Source: Saprospira grandis str. Lewin (GTDB lineage Bacteria; Bacteroidota; Bacteroidia; Chitinophagales; Saprospiraceae). From it: 64,000 bases of DNA. The notes under the pieces are model-generated. The model worked only from the letters and a program-made list of their open reading frames with translations. It was not told where the DNA came from and did not search any database. Positions 17,448-25,259 of this stretch are shown in pieces. The translations under genes and the position numbers were made by a program. Position 1 is the stretch's first letter; each line of letters opens with the position of its first letter. Where the stretch lies: NCBI RefSeq assembly GCF_000250635.1, contig NC_016940.1:62001-126000 (forward strand), read 5' to 3'.

Positions 17448-19553
17448 ATGACGAAAGTAGAGTTACAAGCACTTTTAGACAAGTACAACAAGAATCTAGA
17501 TAGCCTCAAGACGCTTTTTAAAAGCGATGATGGCAAAATTGACCAAGAAGAACAATCCGTTCTCGATAAAATTGGCCAACTCATTAACAAAATTCAGGGA
17601 CAGCTCAGCGGCGCTAGTAGTAGCGAAAGCAGTAGCAGTAGCGAAGAAAGCAGCGAGGGAGAAACAGCCAGCTCTACAAATGAAGCGCCCAGCATTCAAG
17701 GCAATTATCCCATTAAAGGATCTGTTGGCGATAGTGGCGGAAAAAATGACCCTGCCGATGTTGTTACCATCCAACAGTTACTCAATAAACGAGGAGCTAA
17801 TTTGCCCCTCAATGGTGAATGCGACAGCAATTGTAAATCTGCTATCTATAATTACCAAAAATCAAAAATGGGGGTCAGTAACCCTGATGGCCGTGTAGAT
17901 GTAGGCGGAAGTAGCTGGTTTCATCTGCTCACTGGCAAAACACTAGATGGCTACGAGAAAAAAGTCCTCAAAGTAGAAGAATATAGCCCCCATATTGAAA
18001 AAGCCGCCGAAAAATACGGCATGAAGGTCGACCACCTAAAGGCTATTATGGCCGTAGAATCAGGAGGGGTACCCGACGCTTCTAGCGGAGCCGCTTTTGG
18101 CCTGATGCAAATTACGAAAAGTACCTGGAAGGGAATCCAAGAGAAAAATTCTGAACTCAGTAAATACGATTTTGATACCTACTGGAAAGACCCCGAAATC
18201 AATACTCTTTTTGGCGCAGCCGTACTCAAATCAAAAGCCAAATCTATGGGCGTGAGTACCGATGACCCCAACTTTACAACTATTGCCGTTACCGCCTACA
18301 ACGCAGGAGAAGGTACCGTAAAATGGGCCATAGAAAATGCCGAAAAAGGCGGTAGTGCCAAGCCTACCGTAGATTTTATCAAACCAGAATATCTAAAACC
18401 TGCTATTGAAAGAGGCGGAATCTATAAGTACTATTTGACTGGAAATGGAAAAAGTAAAAATGCTTCTGGCTCCAAATCAGAAGCTATTGACCTTAAATAT
18501 AAGGAGGTTTCTGCTTATGGCCCCAAGGTAGATACCTTCCTTGAAAAACAGGACACCCTCTCCGAAACAATTGACGATATTGCCACAATCCAAGGAGACA
18601 CAACAAGCCCAAAAGAAGAAACTCCCCCTCAAGGAGAAACAGATAGTAATACTACAGAAAATACCAATACAGAAAATAATAACCCTGCCAAAGAAACGCC
18701 TACAACTAGCGGCGACTACACCGTAGTAGCTGGCGATACAGGTTATAAAATCGCTGGAAAGCTAGGCATTAGCTTCGATGAGCTTTCTGCTGCAAATGCT
18801 GCTGTAGTTTGGACCAAATTGCAAGTGGGTCAAAAACTACAAGTTCCGGGCAGCCAAGCCGCCGAAACCGCAGCCCCCAAAGAGGAAACCCCTCAGATGG
18901 GGAGCTATACGGTAGTCAGTGGCGATACGGGCTATAAAATTGCTGGAAAACTCGGCATTAGCTTCGATGCCCTCTCTGAGGTCAATGCTGGCGTAAAATG
19001 GTCCAAACTGCAAGTGGACCAAAAACTCAATACGCCTGCTGGAGCAGGCACCGCAGCAGATGCAGGCACCAAAGAAACAACAGAAAACACTACTGTAGCC
19101 GAGGAATACCGAGGTGCCAATAAAACTTGGGACAAGCATACCAACAACAGAATCCCAACCCTTGATGCCCGTGTACAAAAAGCTGCCTATGGCTTTATCA
19201 ATACGGTAGAACAAGAGCTAGGCATTAAGCTGCGTGTTACCTCTGCCCTACGCACTGTGGCCGAACAAGATGCCCTTTATAAAAAAGACAATGTAACTAA
19301 GGCCCAAGGGGGGCAAAGTTACCATAACTACGGTCTAGCCATTGATGTGGTAGAAATTAAAAATGGCCAAGTCATTTGGAACTGCGACTGGCCCAAAATT
19401 GCTGCCGTAGGAAAGCGTTTTGGCTTTGAGTGGGGAGGCGACTGGAAAGGCTTTGTCGATAAGCCGCACTTCCAAATGCCTTTTGGCAAGTCTATAAGAC
19501 AACTCTGTATTGCTAAATATCCCGATCGTGCCAAGCGCTTCGGTTATATCTAG
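17448..19553 (+). CDS. Multidomain peptidoglycan hydrolase: PGB-like, lytic transglycosylase, two LysM, M15 endopeptidase; no signal peptide
   Basis: This 701-residue protein combines two wall-cutting activities. Residues 1-55 are a helical region with a DDGKIDQEE (EF-hand-like) loop, then a Ser/Glu linker. Residues 98-165 resemble a peptidoglycan-binding domain (VVTIQQLLNKRG). Residues 175-330 are a lysozyme-like transglycosylase with catalytic Glu204 in AVESGG, then AFGLMQIT and AYNAGEGTV. Two LysM repeats at 423-468 and 486-531 share SFDxLSxxNA. Residues 565-685 form an M15-type peptidase with zinc ligands His626 and Asp633 (SYHNYGLAID) and His674 (KPHFQ). The N-terminus MTKVELQALLDKYNKN is not a signal peptide, so export must use another route or cell lysis. 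Confidence 0.92.
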   Translation: MTKVELQALLDKYNKNLDSLKTLFKSDDGKIDQEEQSVLDKIGQLINKIQGQLSGASSSESSSSSEESSEGETASSTNEAPSIQGNYPIKGSVGDSGGKNDPADVVTIQQLLNKRGANLPLNGECDSNCKSAIYNYQKSKMGVSNPDGRVDVGGSSWFHLLTGKTLDGYEKKVLKVEEYSPHIEKAAEKYGMKVDHLKAIMAVESGGVPDASSGAAFGLMQITKSTWKGIQEKNSELSKYDFDTYWKDPEINTLFGAAVLKSKAKSMGVSTDDPNFTTIAVTAYNAGEGTVKWAIENAEKGGSAKPTVDFIKPEYLKPAIERGGIYKYYLTGNGKSKNASGSKSEAIDLKYKEVSAYGPKVDTFLEKQDTLSETIDDIATIQGDTTSPKEETPPQGETDSNTTENTNTENNNPAKETPTTSGDYTVVAGDTGYKIAGKLGISFDELSAANAAVVWTKLQVGQKLQVPGSQAAETAAPKEETPQMGSYTVVSGDTGYKIAGKLGISFDALSEVNAGVKWSKLQVDQKLNTPAGAGTAADAGTKETTENTTVAEEYRGANKTWDKHTNNRIPTLDARVQKAAYGFINTVEQELGIKLRVTSALRTVAEQDALYKKDNVTKAQGGQSYHNYGLAIDVVEIKNGQVIWNCDWPKIAAVGKRFGFEWGGDWKGFVDKPHFQMPFGKSIRQLCIAKYPDRAKRFGYI

Positions 19554-19573
19554 GCCCTAGAGATAGGTCTTCT

Positions 19574-19607
19574 AAACAGCCTCCTTTTTCAAGGAGGCTG
19601 TTTTTTG
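19574..19607 (+). terminator. Intrinsic terminator after the peptidoglycan hydrolase gene
   Basis: A perfect 13-bp stem (AAACAGCCTCCTT and complement) with a TTTC loop and a terminal T-run. Confidence 0.9.
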
Positions 19608-19704
19608 TTCAAGCCCCTGCCCTCTTCCCTACACAAAAAGAATAAGCAAATAATTGTCAAGAAGCAGTTTTTTTCCAACAATAGGTCCTTGACAACTGTT
19701 GGCA

Positions 19705-20067
19705 AGCATTTCTTGGAAAAATAATAGGCCAATGCAACTCTTTTGGACCATTTTTTTTCTAGCCAATAGGCTGAGGGATCCTATCTAAGCATTTCTTGGA
19801 AAAATAATAGAGCAATGCAACTCTTTTGGACCATTTTTTTTCTAGCCAATAGGCTGAGGGATTCTATCTAAGCATTGGCTGGAAAAATAATAGGCCAATG
19901 CAACTCTTTTGGACCATTTTTTTTCTAGCCAATGGGCTGAGGGATCCTATCTAAGCATTTCTTGGAAAAATAATAGAGCAATGCAACTCTTTTGGACCAT
20001 TTTTTTTCTAGCCAATAGGCTGAGGGATCCTATCTAAGCATTGGCTGGAAAAATAATAGAGCAATGC
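19705..20067. repeat. 83-bp tandem repeat, four full units plus 31 bases
   Basis: Units begin AGCATT at 19705, 19788, 19871, 19954 and 20037, exactly 83 bases apart. Units differ at a few positions: TTTCTTGG or TTGGCTGG near the start, and AGGCC or AGAGC about 20 bases in. Each has an eight-T run and an ATAGG...CCTAT inverted repeat. In unit 3 GCATTGGC and GCCAATGC can pair. No open frame spans it. Confidence 0.95.
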
Positions 20068-20140
20068 GAGCCGCTAAGATCTTCTACAAACAAAGCAGGG
20101 GCTTGGCGAGAAGAATCAAAGCCCAGCAAGACTGGCTGCA

Positions 20141-20300
20141 GATAGCGGCGAAGCCGCCATGGCCGAAGGCCAAACGGCCCAGCGCTGCGGAGGGGTGGCC
20201 GAAGGCCAGACCAAAGCCGCCGCAGGCGGCTGCAGGGCCGAACAGACCTGTGAGCCCCGCAGCATAGCGGCGGCCAGCTTTGCTGGCCGCGGGCCCCAAA
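20141..20300 (-). repeat. Dispersed GC-rich hairpin repeat, copy 7 (subfamily C)
   Basis: The minus strand starts GGGGCCCGCGGCCAGC, carries the core variant CTCACAGGTCTGTTCGGCC, an AGCCGCCTGCGGCGGCT hairpin, and ends CCGCAGCGCTGGGCC. Confidence 0.9.
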
Positions 20301-20334
20301 TCCCCCACATCAAAAAAAATACTATTGGAAGGCG

Positions 20335-20364
20335 GCAATAAAGCGAGATAGATTTTTATCTTTG
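20335..20364 (+). promoter_or_regulatory. Bacteroidota-type promoter of queA
   Basis: TTG (20335-20337), 19 bases, then TATCTTTG (20357-20364). The predicted start near 20371 gives a leader of about 48 bases and supports the queA start at 20419 over the upstream ATG at 20362. Confidence 0.75.
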
Positions 20365-20418
20365 CGCTTTGGGTCTAGCACCCATTTATTTTATCATTTT
20401 ATAGGAGCCGTAACGACT

Positions 20419-21477
20419 ATGAAACTATCTCAGTTTAACTTTGACCTCCCACAGGAGCTAATTGCACAATATCCCGTAGAGAACCGCGATGAATCGCGCC
20501 TAATGGTAGTGCACCGCGATAGCGGAAAAATTGAACACCGTCAGTTTAGAGACATCATTGAGTATTTTGATGATGGAGACGTATTTATCATGAACAACAC
20601 CAAGGTTTTTCCTGCTCGTTTGTATGGACAAAAGGAGAAAACAGGGGCCAAAATTGAGGTATTCTTGTTGAGAGAGCTCAATGAAGAGCAAAAACTTTGG
20701 GATGTACTAGTAGATCCTGCACGTAAAATTCGGGTAGGCAACAAGCTGTATTTCAATGATGAAGATGGCGTAGAATTGTTAGTTGCTGAGGTAGTAGACA
20801 ACACAACATCTAGAGGGCGGACCATTCGCTTTTTGTATGATGGCCCCAATGAAGAGTTTCGCGCACAGCTTTACAAATTGGGCCAAACGCCTTTGCCCAA
20901 GTATATCAAGCGCGATCTAGAGGAGCTAGACACAGAGCGTTACCAAACTATTTATGCTAAGGAAGTGGGGGCCGTAGCCGCACCAACTGCTGGTTTGCAC
21001 ATGAGCCATGAGGTCATGAAGCGTTTGGAATTGAAAGGAGTAGAATTTGCTGAATTGACCTTGCATGTTGGCCTGGGTACTTTCCGCAATATTGAGGTAG
21101 AAGATTTGTCTAAGCACAAAATGGACGCCGAGTACTTCAAGATTAGCCAGCCCGTTTGTGATACCGTGAATGAGGCTATCAAGCAAGGCAAACGCCGTTG
21201 CGCCCTAGGAACCACCTCTATGCGTTCTATTGAGTCTTCCGTTTCTGCTCATAGCTTGCTTAAGCCTGCAGAGGGTTGGACCAACCGCTTTATCTATCCG
21301 CCTTACGACTTTAGTATTGCCGATTGTATGATTACCAATTTCCACCTGCCCAAATCTAGCCTAGTGATTATGATTTGTGCCTTTGGTGGCTACGACCTGA
21401 TGATGGAAGCTTACCGTCAGGCTGTAGAACAAAAATATCGCTTCTATAGCTATGGAGACGCTATGTTGATTCTCTAA
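20419..21477 (+). CDS. queA: S-adenosylmethionine:tRNA ribosyltransferase-isomerase
   Basis: QueA transfers and isomerises the ribosyl group of SAM onto 7-aminomethyl-deazaguanine in tRNA, giving epoxyqueuosine at wobble position 34. The protein starts [19 protein letters not shown] and has the signatures [25 protein letters not shown] and [12 protein letters not shown] near residue 190. [11 protein letters not shown] and [15 protein letters not shown] follow. It is 352 residues long, normal for the family. The longer frame from 20362 is rejected because the promoter overlaps it. The next gene is separated by an intrinsic terminator. Confidence 0.97.
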   Translation: MKLSQFNFDLPQELIAQYPVENRDESRLMVVHRDSGKIEHRQFRDIIEYFDDGDVFIMNNTKVFPARLYGQKEKTGAKIEVFLLRELNEEQKLWDVLVDPARKIRVGNKLYFNDEDGVELLVAEVVDNTTSRGRTIRFLYDGPNEEFRAQLYKLGQTPLPKYIKRDLEELDTERYQTIYAKEVGAVAAPTAGLHMSHEVMKRLELKGVEFAELTLHVGLGTFRNIEVEDLSKHKMDAEYFKISQPVCDTVNEAIKQGKRRCALGTTSMRSIESSVSAHSLLKPAEGWTNRFIYPPYDFSIADCMITNFHLPKSSLVIMICAFGGYDLMMEAYRQAVEQKYRFYSYGDAMLIL

Positions 21478-21496
21478 TTTGCATCTCTCTCCTTCT

Positions 21497-21529
21497 AAAG
21501 GCAGGATCTACATCGGTCCTGCCTTTTTT
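21497..21529 (+). terminator. Intrinsic terminator of queA
   Basis: AAAGGCAGGA and TCCTGCCTTT pair around a 10-base loop, followed by T. Confidence 0.85.
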
Positions 21530-21555
21530 AATGAACTCTACTAAATGTTCTTCCT

Positions 21556-22299
21556 ATGAAAAAATACCTGAAAAGCATTAAGCAACAACTGATCGATAAC
21601 CCTTATCAGGCAGAGGGACAAAGAGCAAGCGACCGAGAAAAGGCCAAAACGCCTAGCCGAACAGATATTATTAACTATCTATTGGCCCAAACGGCCAAGC
21701 ATAATGCAGCTAGCGAATATCTAGAAATTGGGGTGCGCAATCCCGATCATAACTTTAACCTCATTCAGGCGAAAAATAAGTATAGTGTAGACCCCGGTGT
21801 CGAGTTTGAAGAAAACCCCGTAGATTTTAAGCTCACTAGCGACCAGTTTTTTGAGCAGTTGGCCCAAGGAAAAGTCCTTTCTCCTAATCATCGCTTTGAT
21901 GTCATTTTTATTGATGGCCTGCACCTAGCCGAACAGGTGGACCGCGATATTGAGCATGCCCTACAGTTTATTCAACCGCATGGCTTTGTTGTTCTACACG
22001 ATTGTAATCCACCCACAGAATACCATGCCCGAGAGGATTATGCCTACCATCATTCGCCCGCTAGAGGCTACTGGAATGGCACCACTTGGAAGGCCTTTTT
22101 TAAGTGGAGACAAGAGCAGAGCATTCAGTCTTGCTGCATCGATAGCGATTGGGGCGTGGGCATTTTATCAAAAACGCAGCCGCTAGGGCCCGCCTGCCCC
22201 CCTCAAAATCCATTTTTTGAATATAAAGTGATGGAAGCTAACAGAAAAGAACAGTTGGGCCTCCTCTCTTTTGATGAACTAAAAGAAAAACTCGCTTAA
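21556..22299 (+). CDS. Class I SAM-dependent methyltransferase-like protein
   Basis: The 247-residue protein has a Rossmann-type methyltransferase core: [13 protein letters not shown] near residues 55-67 (SAM-binding motif I), [10 protein letters not shown] (motif II-like acidic turn), and [19 protein letters not shown] near 114-132. [13 protein letters not shown] follows near 143. This pattern matches the Methyltransf_24 type found near glycan genes, but the substrate is unknown. The last segment has several Cys residues. It overlaps thyA by one base (TAATG), so the two are translated in sequence from one message. Confidence 0.78.
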   Translation: MKKYLKSIKQQLIDNPYQAEGQRASDREKAKTPSRTDIINYLLAQTAKHNAASEYLEIGVRNPDHNFNLIQAKNKYSVDPGVEFEENPVDFKLTSDQFFEQLAQGKVLSPNHRFDVIFIDGLHLAEQVDRDIEHALQFIQPHGFVVLHDCNPPTEYHAREDYAYHHSPARGYWNGTTWKAFFKWRQEQSIQSCCIDSDWGVGILSKTQPLGPACPPQNPFFEYKVMEANRKEQLGLLSFDELKEKLA

Positions 22300-23093
22300 T
22301 GCAAGCTTATCTCGATTTACTCGATCATATTTTAAAGGAGGGCGTAGACAAAGGCGATAGAACAGGCACTGGTACCCGCTCTGTTTTTGGCTACCAAATG
22401 CGCTTTAATCTGCAAGAAGGCTTTCCCCTACTAACCACCAAAAAGCTCCATCTCAAGTCCATTATTCACGAGCTGCTCTGGTTCCTTAAAGGCGATACCA
22501 ATGTCGCTTATTTGCAGGAACATGGGGTGCGCATCTGGAACGAATGGGCCGATGAACATGGAGAATTGGGCCCTGTTTATGGCAAACAATGGCGAAGCTG
22601 GAGCAACCATAAGGGCGAGAGCATCGACCAAATCCAGCAGGCTATTGAGCTGATTAAAAACAATCCCAACTCCCGACGCATTATTGTTTCGGCCTGGAAT
22701 GTAGCCGATTTGCCAGATATGGCCCTCTCGCCCTGCCACTGCCTTTTTCAGTTTTATGTGGCCCATGGAAAACTCTCTTGCCAGCTCTATCAGCGCAGCG
22801 CCGACGCCTTTTTGGGCGTTCCCTTCAATATTGCCTCCTATGCCCTACTGACCCTCATGATGGCGCAGGTAACGGGCCTAGAAGCTGGCGATTTTGTGCA
22901 TACTTTTGGCGATTTGCACCTCTACCAAAACCATTTGGAGCAGGCCCAAACACAACTAGCAAGAGCCCCTCGTCCCTTGCCCAAGATGAAGATCAACCCT
23001 AAAAAAACGGATCTCTTTAGCTTTGTCTATGAAGATTTCCAACTAGAAAATTACGATCCTCATCCGCATATTAAGGCCAAGGTCTCTATTTAA
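22299..23093 (+). CDS. thyA: Thymidylate synthase
   Basis: This is the folate-dependent enzyme that methylates dUMP to dTMP. The 264-residue protein has [17 protein letters not shown] near 20-36 (phosphate-binding Arg), [23 protein letters not shown], and the catalytic Cys in [12 protein letters not shown] near 146. [18 protein letters not shown] and [15 protein letters not shown] complete the dUMP site. It matches E. coli ThyA in length. The start shares one base with the previous stop. A T-run and dispersed repeat follow almost directly after its stop. Confidence 0.98.
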   Translation: MQAYLDLLDHILKEGVDKGDRTGTGTRSVFGYQMRFNLQEGFPLLTTKKLHLKSIIHELLWFLKGDTNVAYLQEHGVRIWNEWADEHGELGPVYGKQWRSWSNHKGESIDQIQQAIELIKNNPNSRRIIVSAWNVADLPDMALSPCHCLFQFYVAHGKLSCQLYQRSADAFLGVPFNIASYALLTLMMAQVTGLEAGDFVHTFGDLHLYQNHLEQAQTQLARAPRPLPKMKINPKKTDLFSFVYEDFQLENYDPHPHIKAKVSI

Positions 23094-23101
23094 TTTTTTT
23101 T

Positions 23102-23255
23102 GGGGCTGCCCCGCCCTGCGGGCGGGTCGGGCTGTGTCAGGGCTCGCAGGTCTGCTCGGCCCATCGCTTTTTCGCTACGCTCAAAAGCTCGGTCTGGCCT
23201 TCGGCCCCCCTTTTCCATCCCTCAGCCTGCGGCCCTTCGGGCCTGTACACTGCAA
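23102..23255 (+). repeat. Dispersed GC-rich hairpin repeat, copy 8 (subfamily A)
   Basis: GGGGCTGCCCC, CGCCCTGCGGGCGGG hairpin, TCGGGCTGTGTC, core, an AGCTTTTGAGC-type hairpin, GGTCTGGCCTTCGGCC, TCCCTCAGCC and a GGCCCTTCGGGCC end hairpin. Confidence 0.95.
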
Positions 23256-23267
23256 AATATTCATCTT

Positions 23268-23867
23268 ATGGCCAAGTCCTACTACATTATATACAAGCCT
23301 TACCGCATGCTCTCGCAATTTACGCAAGAGCATCCCGATCATATCACTTTGGCCCATCTCGAGCTAGGCTTTCCCAAGGATGTCTATCCAGTTGGCCGCT
23401 TAGATGCCGATAGCGAAGGCCTTTTGCTACTTAGCAATGACAATCTGCTCAAAACTCGTTTATTGGCCCCAAAAAATGCCCATTGGCGCTACTATTTGGT
23501 CCAAGTAGAGGGCGAGCCTCAGGAGGAAGATCTAGAAAAGTTGCGGGCGGGCGGTTTATCCATCAAGCTGCCCTCTAAGAAGCGCTATGCCTGCTTGCCG
23601 GCCAAAGCAGAGCGTTTGGAGCAGCCGCCCGCCCTACCCGAGCGGGATCCGCCTGTGCGTTTTCGGGCCAATATTCCCACCACTTGGCTGCGCATAGGCT
23701 TACGAGAGGGCAAAAATCGCCAAATCCGTAAAATGACAGCTGCCATAGGCTTTCCCACCCTGCGTTTGCTCCGCCATCAGATTGGCCAATGGAAAATGCC
23801 AGAATACATGCAGGCTGGCGACTGCATTCACCTCACTGCAGAAGAGGCCCAGACCTTATTGAAGTAG
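23268..23867 (+). CDS. rluE: 23S rRNA pseudouridine synthase, RsuA/RluE family
   Basis: The 199-residue enzyme isomerises uridine to pseudouridine in rRNA. It has the RsuA-type catalytic motif VGRLDADSEGLLLLSND near residues 41-57, with the nucleophilic Asp. The C-terminal blocks GLREGKNRQIRKM and AAIGFPTLRLLR also belong to the family. There is no S4 domain, as in RluE (E. coli position 2457), so that specificity is the best guess. The start at 23268 is chosen because the frame upstream is repeat DNA. The stop TAG overlaps the GTG start of mcrC by one base. Confidence 0.88.
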   Translation: MAKSYYIIYKPYRMLSQFTQEHPDHITLAHLELGFPKDVYPVGRLDADSEGLLLLSNDNLLKTRLLAPKNAHWRYYLVQVEGEPQEEDLEKLRAGGLSIKLPSKKRYACLPAKAERLEQPPALPERDPPVRFRANIPTTWLRIGLREGKNRQIRKMTAAIGFPTLRLLRHQIGQWKMPEYMQAGDCIHLTAEEAQTLLK

Positions 23868-25063
23868 TGTCTAGCAAAAAACAAATTCAAATTTTTGAGC
23901 AGGATCGCCTCTATTTGGGGACAGACCTCAGCGCCGATGAACTGCAAAGCCTTTTGCAGCTAGGGCCGCCCTATGTATTTCCCCTTCATCAGGGATTGCG
24001 TTGGGGCAACTTTGTGGGCCTAGTCGAAACGGAGCAGCTTTGCCTAGAGATTTTGCCCAAGCTAGAAAAAGCCCAAGCCAAAAACCCAAAAGAGCATCGG
24101 CAGATATTGCAAGACCTGCTGGCCTATAGCCAGGCTGAAGAACTGGCGCATTGGCAAAACTGGGCCAAACAAGCTAGCGAAAAGGGGCCTTGGCTCAGTC
24201 ATTATCGGCAGAATTTTTTGGCTGAGCTAGAAAAATTTTGGCAGGGGCCCCAAGAGTATCAGGGAGGGCGGCAGGGCCGCCGCAGTAAAAACTGGAAGGG
24301 CCAAATTCACTTTTCTAAATTGCAGCCACCGGCCAAACTTTGGCCCTATATGCGGCAGGCTAGCAAAAGGCCCAGCCCCTTTTTGCAGCTATTGGTCTGG
24401 ACCCTCAAGGAGCTGGCTGCCCAAGGCTTGTCCCCCAAAGAAAAATGGCAGCTAGAAAATATTTTAGCGCAATTGCCAGCGGCCCCGGCTCGCCCTAGGC
24501 GCATCCTTTGGGCAGCCTATGCCCCTACAAACCCCAAGGCCCAGCTTCTTTTTGAGTTGGCCCGTCTGCTCCTTAGTGGTCTGCGGCCATCGGCCCAAAA
24601 AGGACCAAATTGGCTTTGGAGCTTTCTATTGCCCATGCCCCAACTCTTTGAGCAATATTTGGCTGCTAGTTTGAGCGCCATTTGTCCCAAAAACTGGCAA
24701 CTCTCCTTTCAGGCAGAAAAGCCCTTTTGGAAAAGCCGAAAACTGCGGGCCGACTGCTGCTGGGAAGATGCGCATGGTCGGCGAATTTTGATAGAATTTA
24801 AGTGGAAACTACTAGAGCAAGGACTACCTAGCGAGCAAGACTTGCGACAAATTTACAGCTATCAGCAAGAGTGGGAGGCCGAAGAAGGCTGGCTCATTTA
24901 TCCGGCCGCTTTGGGCCGAGCAAAAATGAGCGCTGCGCCCTTTGCCAGCGGCAAAGGACGCGCTCGGCTGCTAGAGGTCCCTTTGGTCCAAAATGGGCAG
25001 CTCAATAAACAACTGGGGCAGAGTTTGCTGCTATTGGCCCTACAAAATGGATTAAAGCTATAG
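23867..25063 (+). CDS. mcrC: Orphan McrC-family nuclease subunit
   Basis: The protein resembles McrC, the endonuclease partner of the McrB GTPase in modification-dependent restriction. The N-terminal part has the McrC-like phrase LRWGNFVGLVETEQLCLEIL with a conserved LPKL segment. MPQLFEQYLAASL near residue 262 is the usual linker motif. A PD-(D/E)xK nuclease site follows: Asp296 and Glu310-Phe-Lys312. The preferred start is the GTG at 23867 (398 residues), which shares a base with the preceding rluE stop; the longer frame from 23789 would overlap rluE. No mcrB lies in the window, which is unusual because the two are normally adjacent. Confidence 0.8.
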   Translation: MSSKKQIQIFEQDRLYLGTDLSADELQSLLQLGPPYVFPLHQGLRWGNFVGLVETEQLCLEILPKLEKAQAKNPKEHRQILQDLLAYSQAEELAHWQNWAKQASEKGPWLSHYRQNFLAELEKFWQGPQEYQGGRQGRRSKNWKGQIHFSKLQPPAKLWPYMRQASKRPSPFLQLLVWTLKELAAQGLSPKEKWQLENILAQLPAAPARPRRILWAAYAPTNPKAQLLFELARLLLSGLRPSAQKGPNWLWSFLLPMPQLFEQYLAASLSAICPKNWQLSFQAEKPFWKSRKLRADCCWEDAHGRRILIEFKWKLLEQGLPSEQDLRQIYSYQQEWEAEEGWLIYPAALGRAKMSAAPFASGKGRARLLEVPLVQNGQLNKQLGQSLLLLALQNGLKL

Positions 25064-25203
25064 CAGGCCCGAAGGGCCGCAGGCCTAGCGATGCGGCGGG
25101 GTGGCCGAAGGCCAGACCAAGGAGCCGAAGGCGACGCAGGGCCGAGCAGACCTGCGAGCCCCAAAGCGTAGCGCCGCAAGGCGAAGCCGCAGCGGAGGCC
25201 CCA
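25064..25203 (-). repeat. Dispersed GC-rich hairpin repeat, copy 9 (subfamily B)
   Basis: It begins one base after the mcrC stop. The minus strand has GGGGCCTCCGC, GCGGCGCTACGC, core, GGTCTGGCCTTCGGCC, GCATCGCTAGGC and a GGCCCTTCGGGCC hairpin. Confidence 0.93.
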
Positions 25204-25222
25204 AAAAAACAGTAAAAAATTG

Positions 25223-25230
25223 TACCTTTG
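25223..25230 (+). promoter_or_regulatory. Putative -7 element (TACCTTTG) before the binding-protein gene
   Basis: TACCTTTG matches TAnnTTTG and lies 30 bases before the ATG. The -33 region falls at the repeat edge and has no clear TTG. Confidence 0.45.
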
Positions 25231-25259
25231 GCCCATCAAACTATTGATTATATATAACC

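Noticed and set aside
19705-20067. 83-bp array as a CRISPR
   Set aside because: Units are contiguous with no unique spacers, and no cas gene is in the window.
20362-20418. Upstream start of queA
   Set aside because: The promoter TATCTTTG overlaps it, and homologues start at MKLSQF.
23100-23267. N-terminal extension of the pseudouridine synthase
   Set aside because: The added residues come from dispersed repeat copy 8.
23789-23866. N-terminal extension of McrC
   Set aside because: It overlaps the RluE-like gene in another frame. The GTG at 23867 forms a tight junction.
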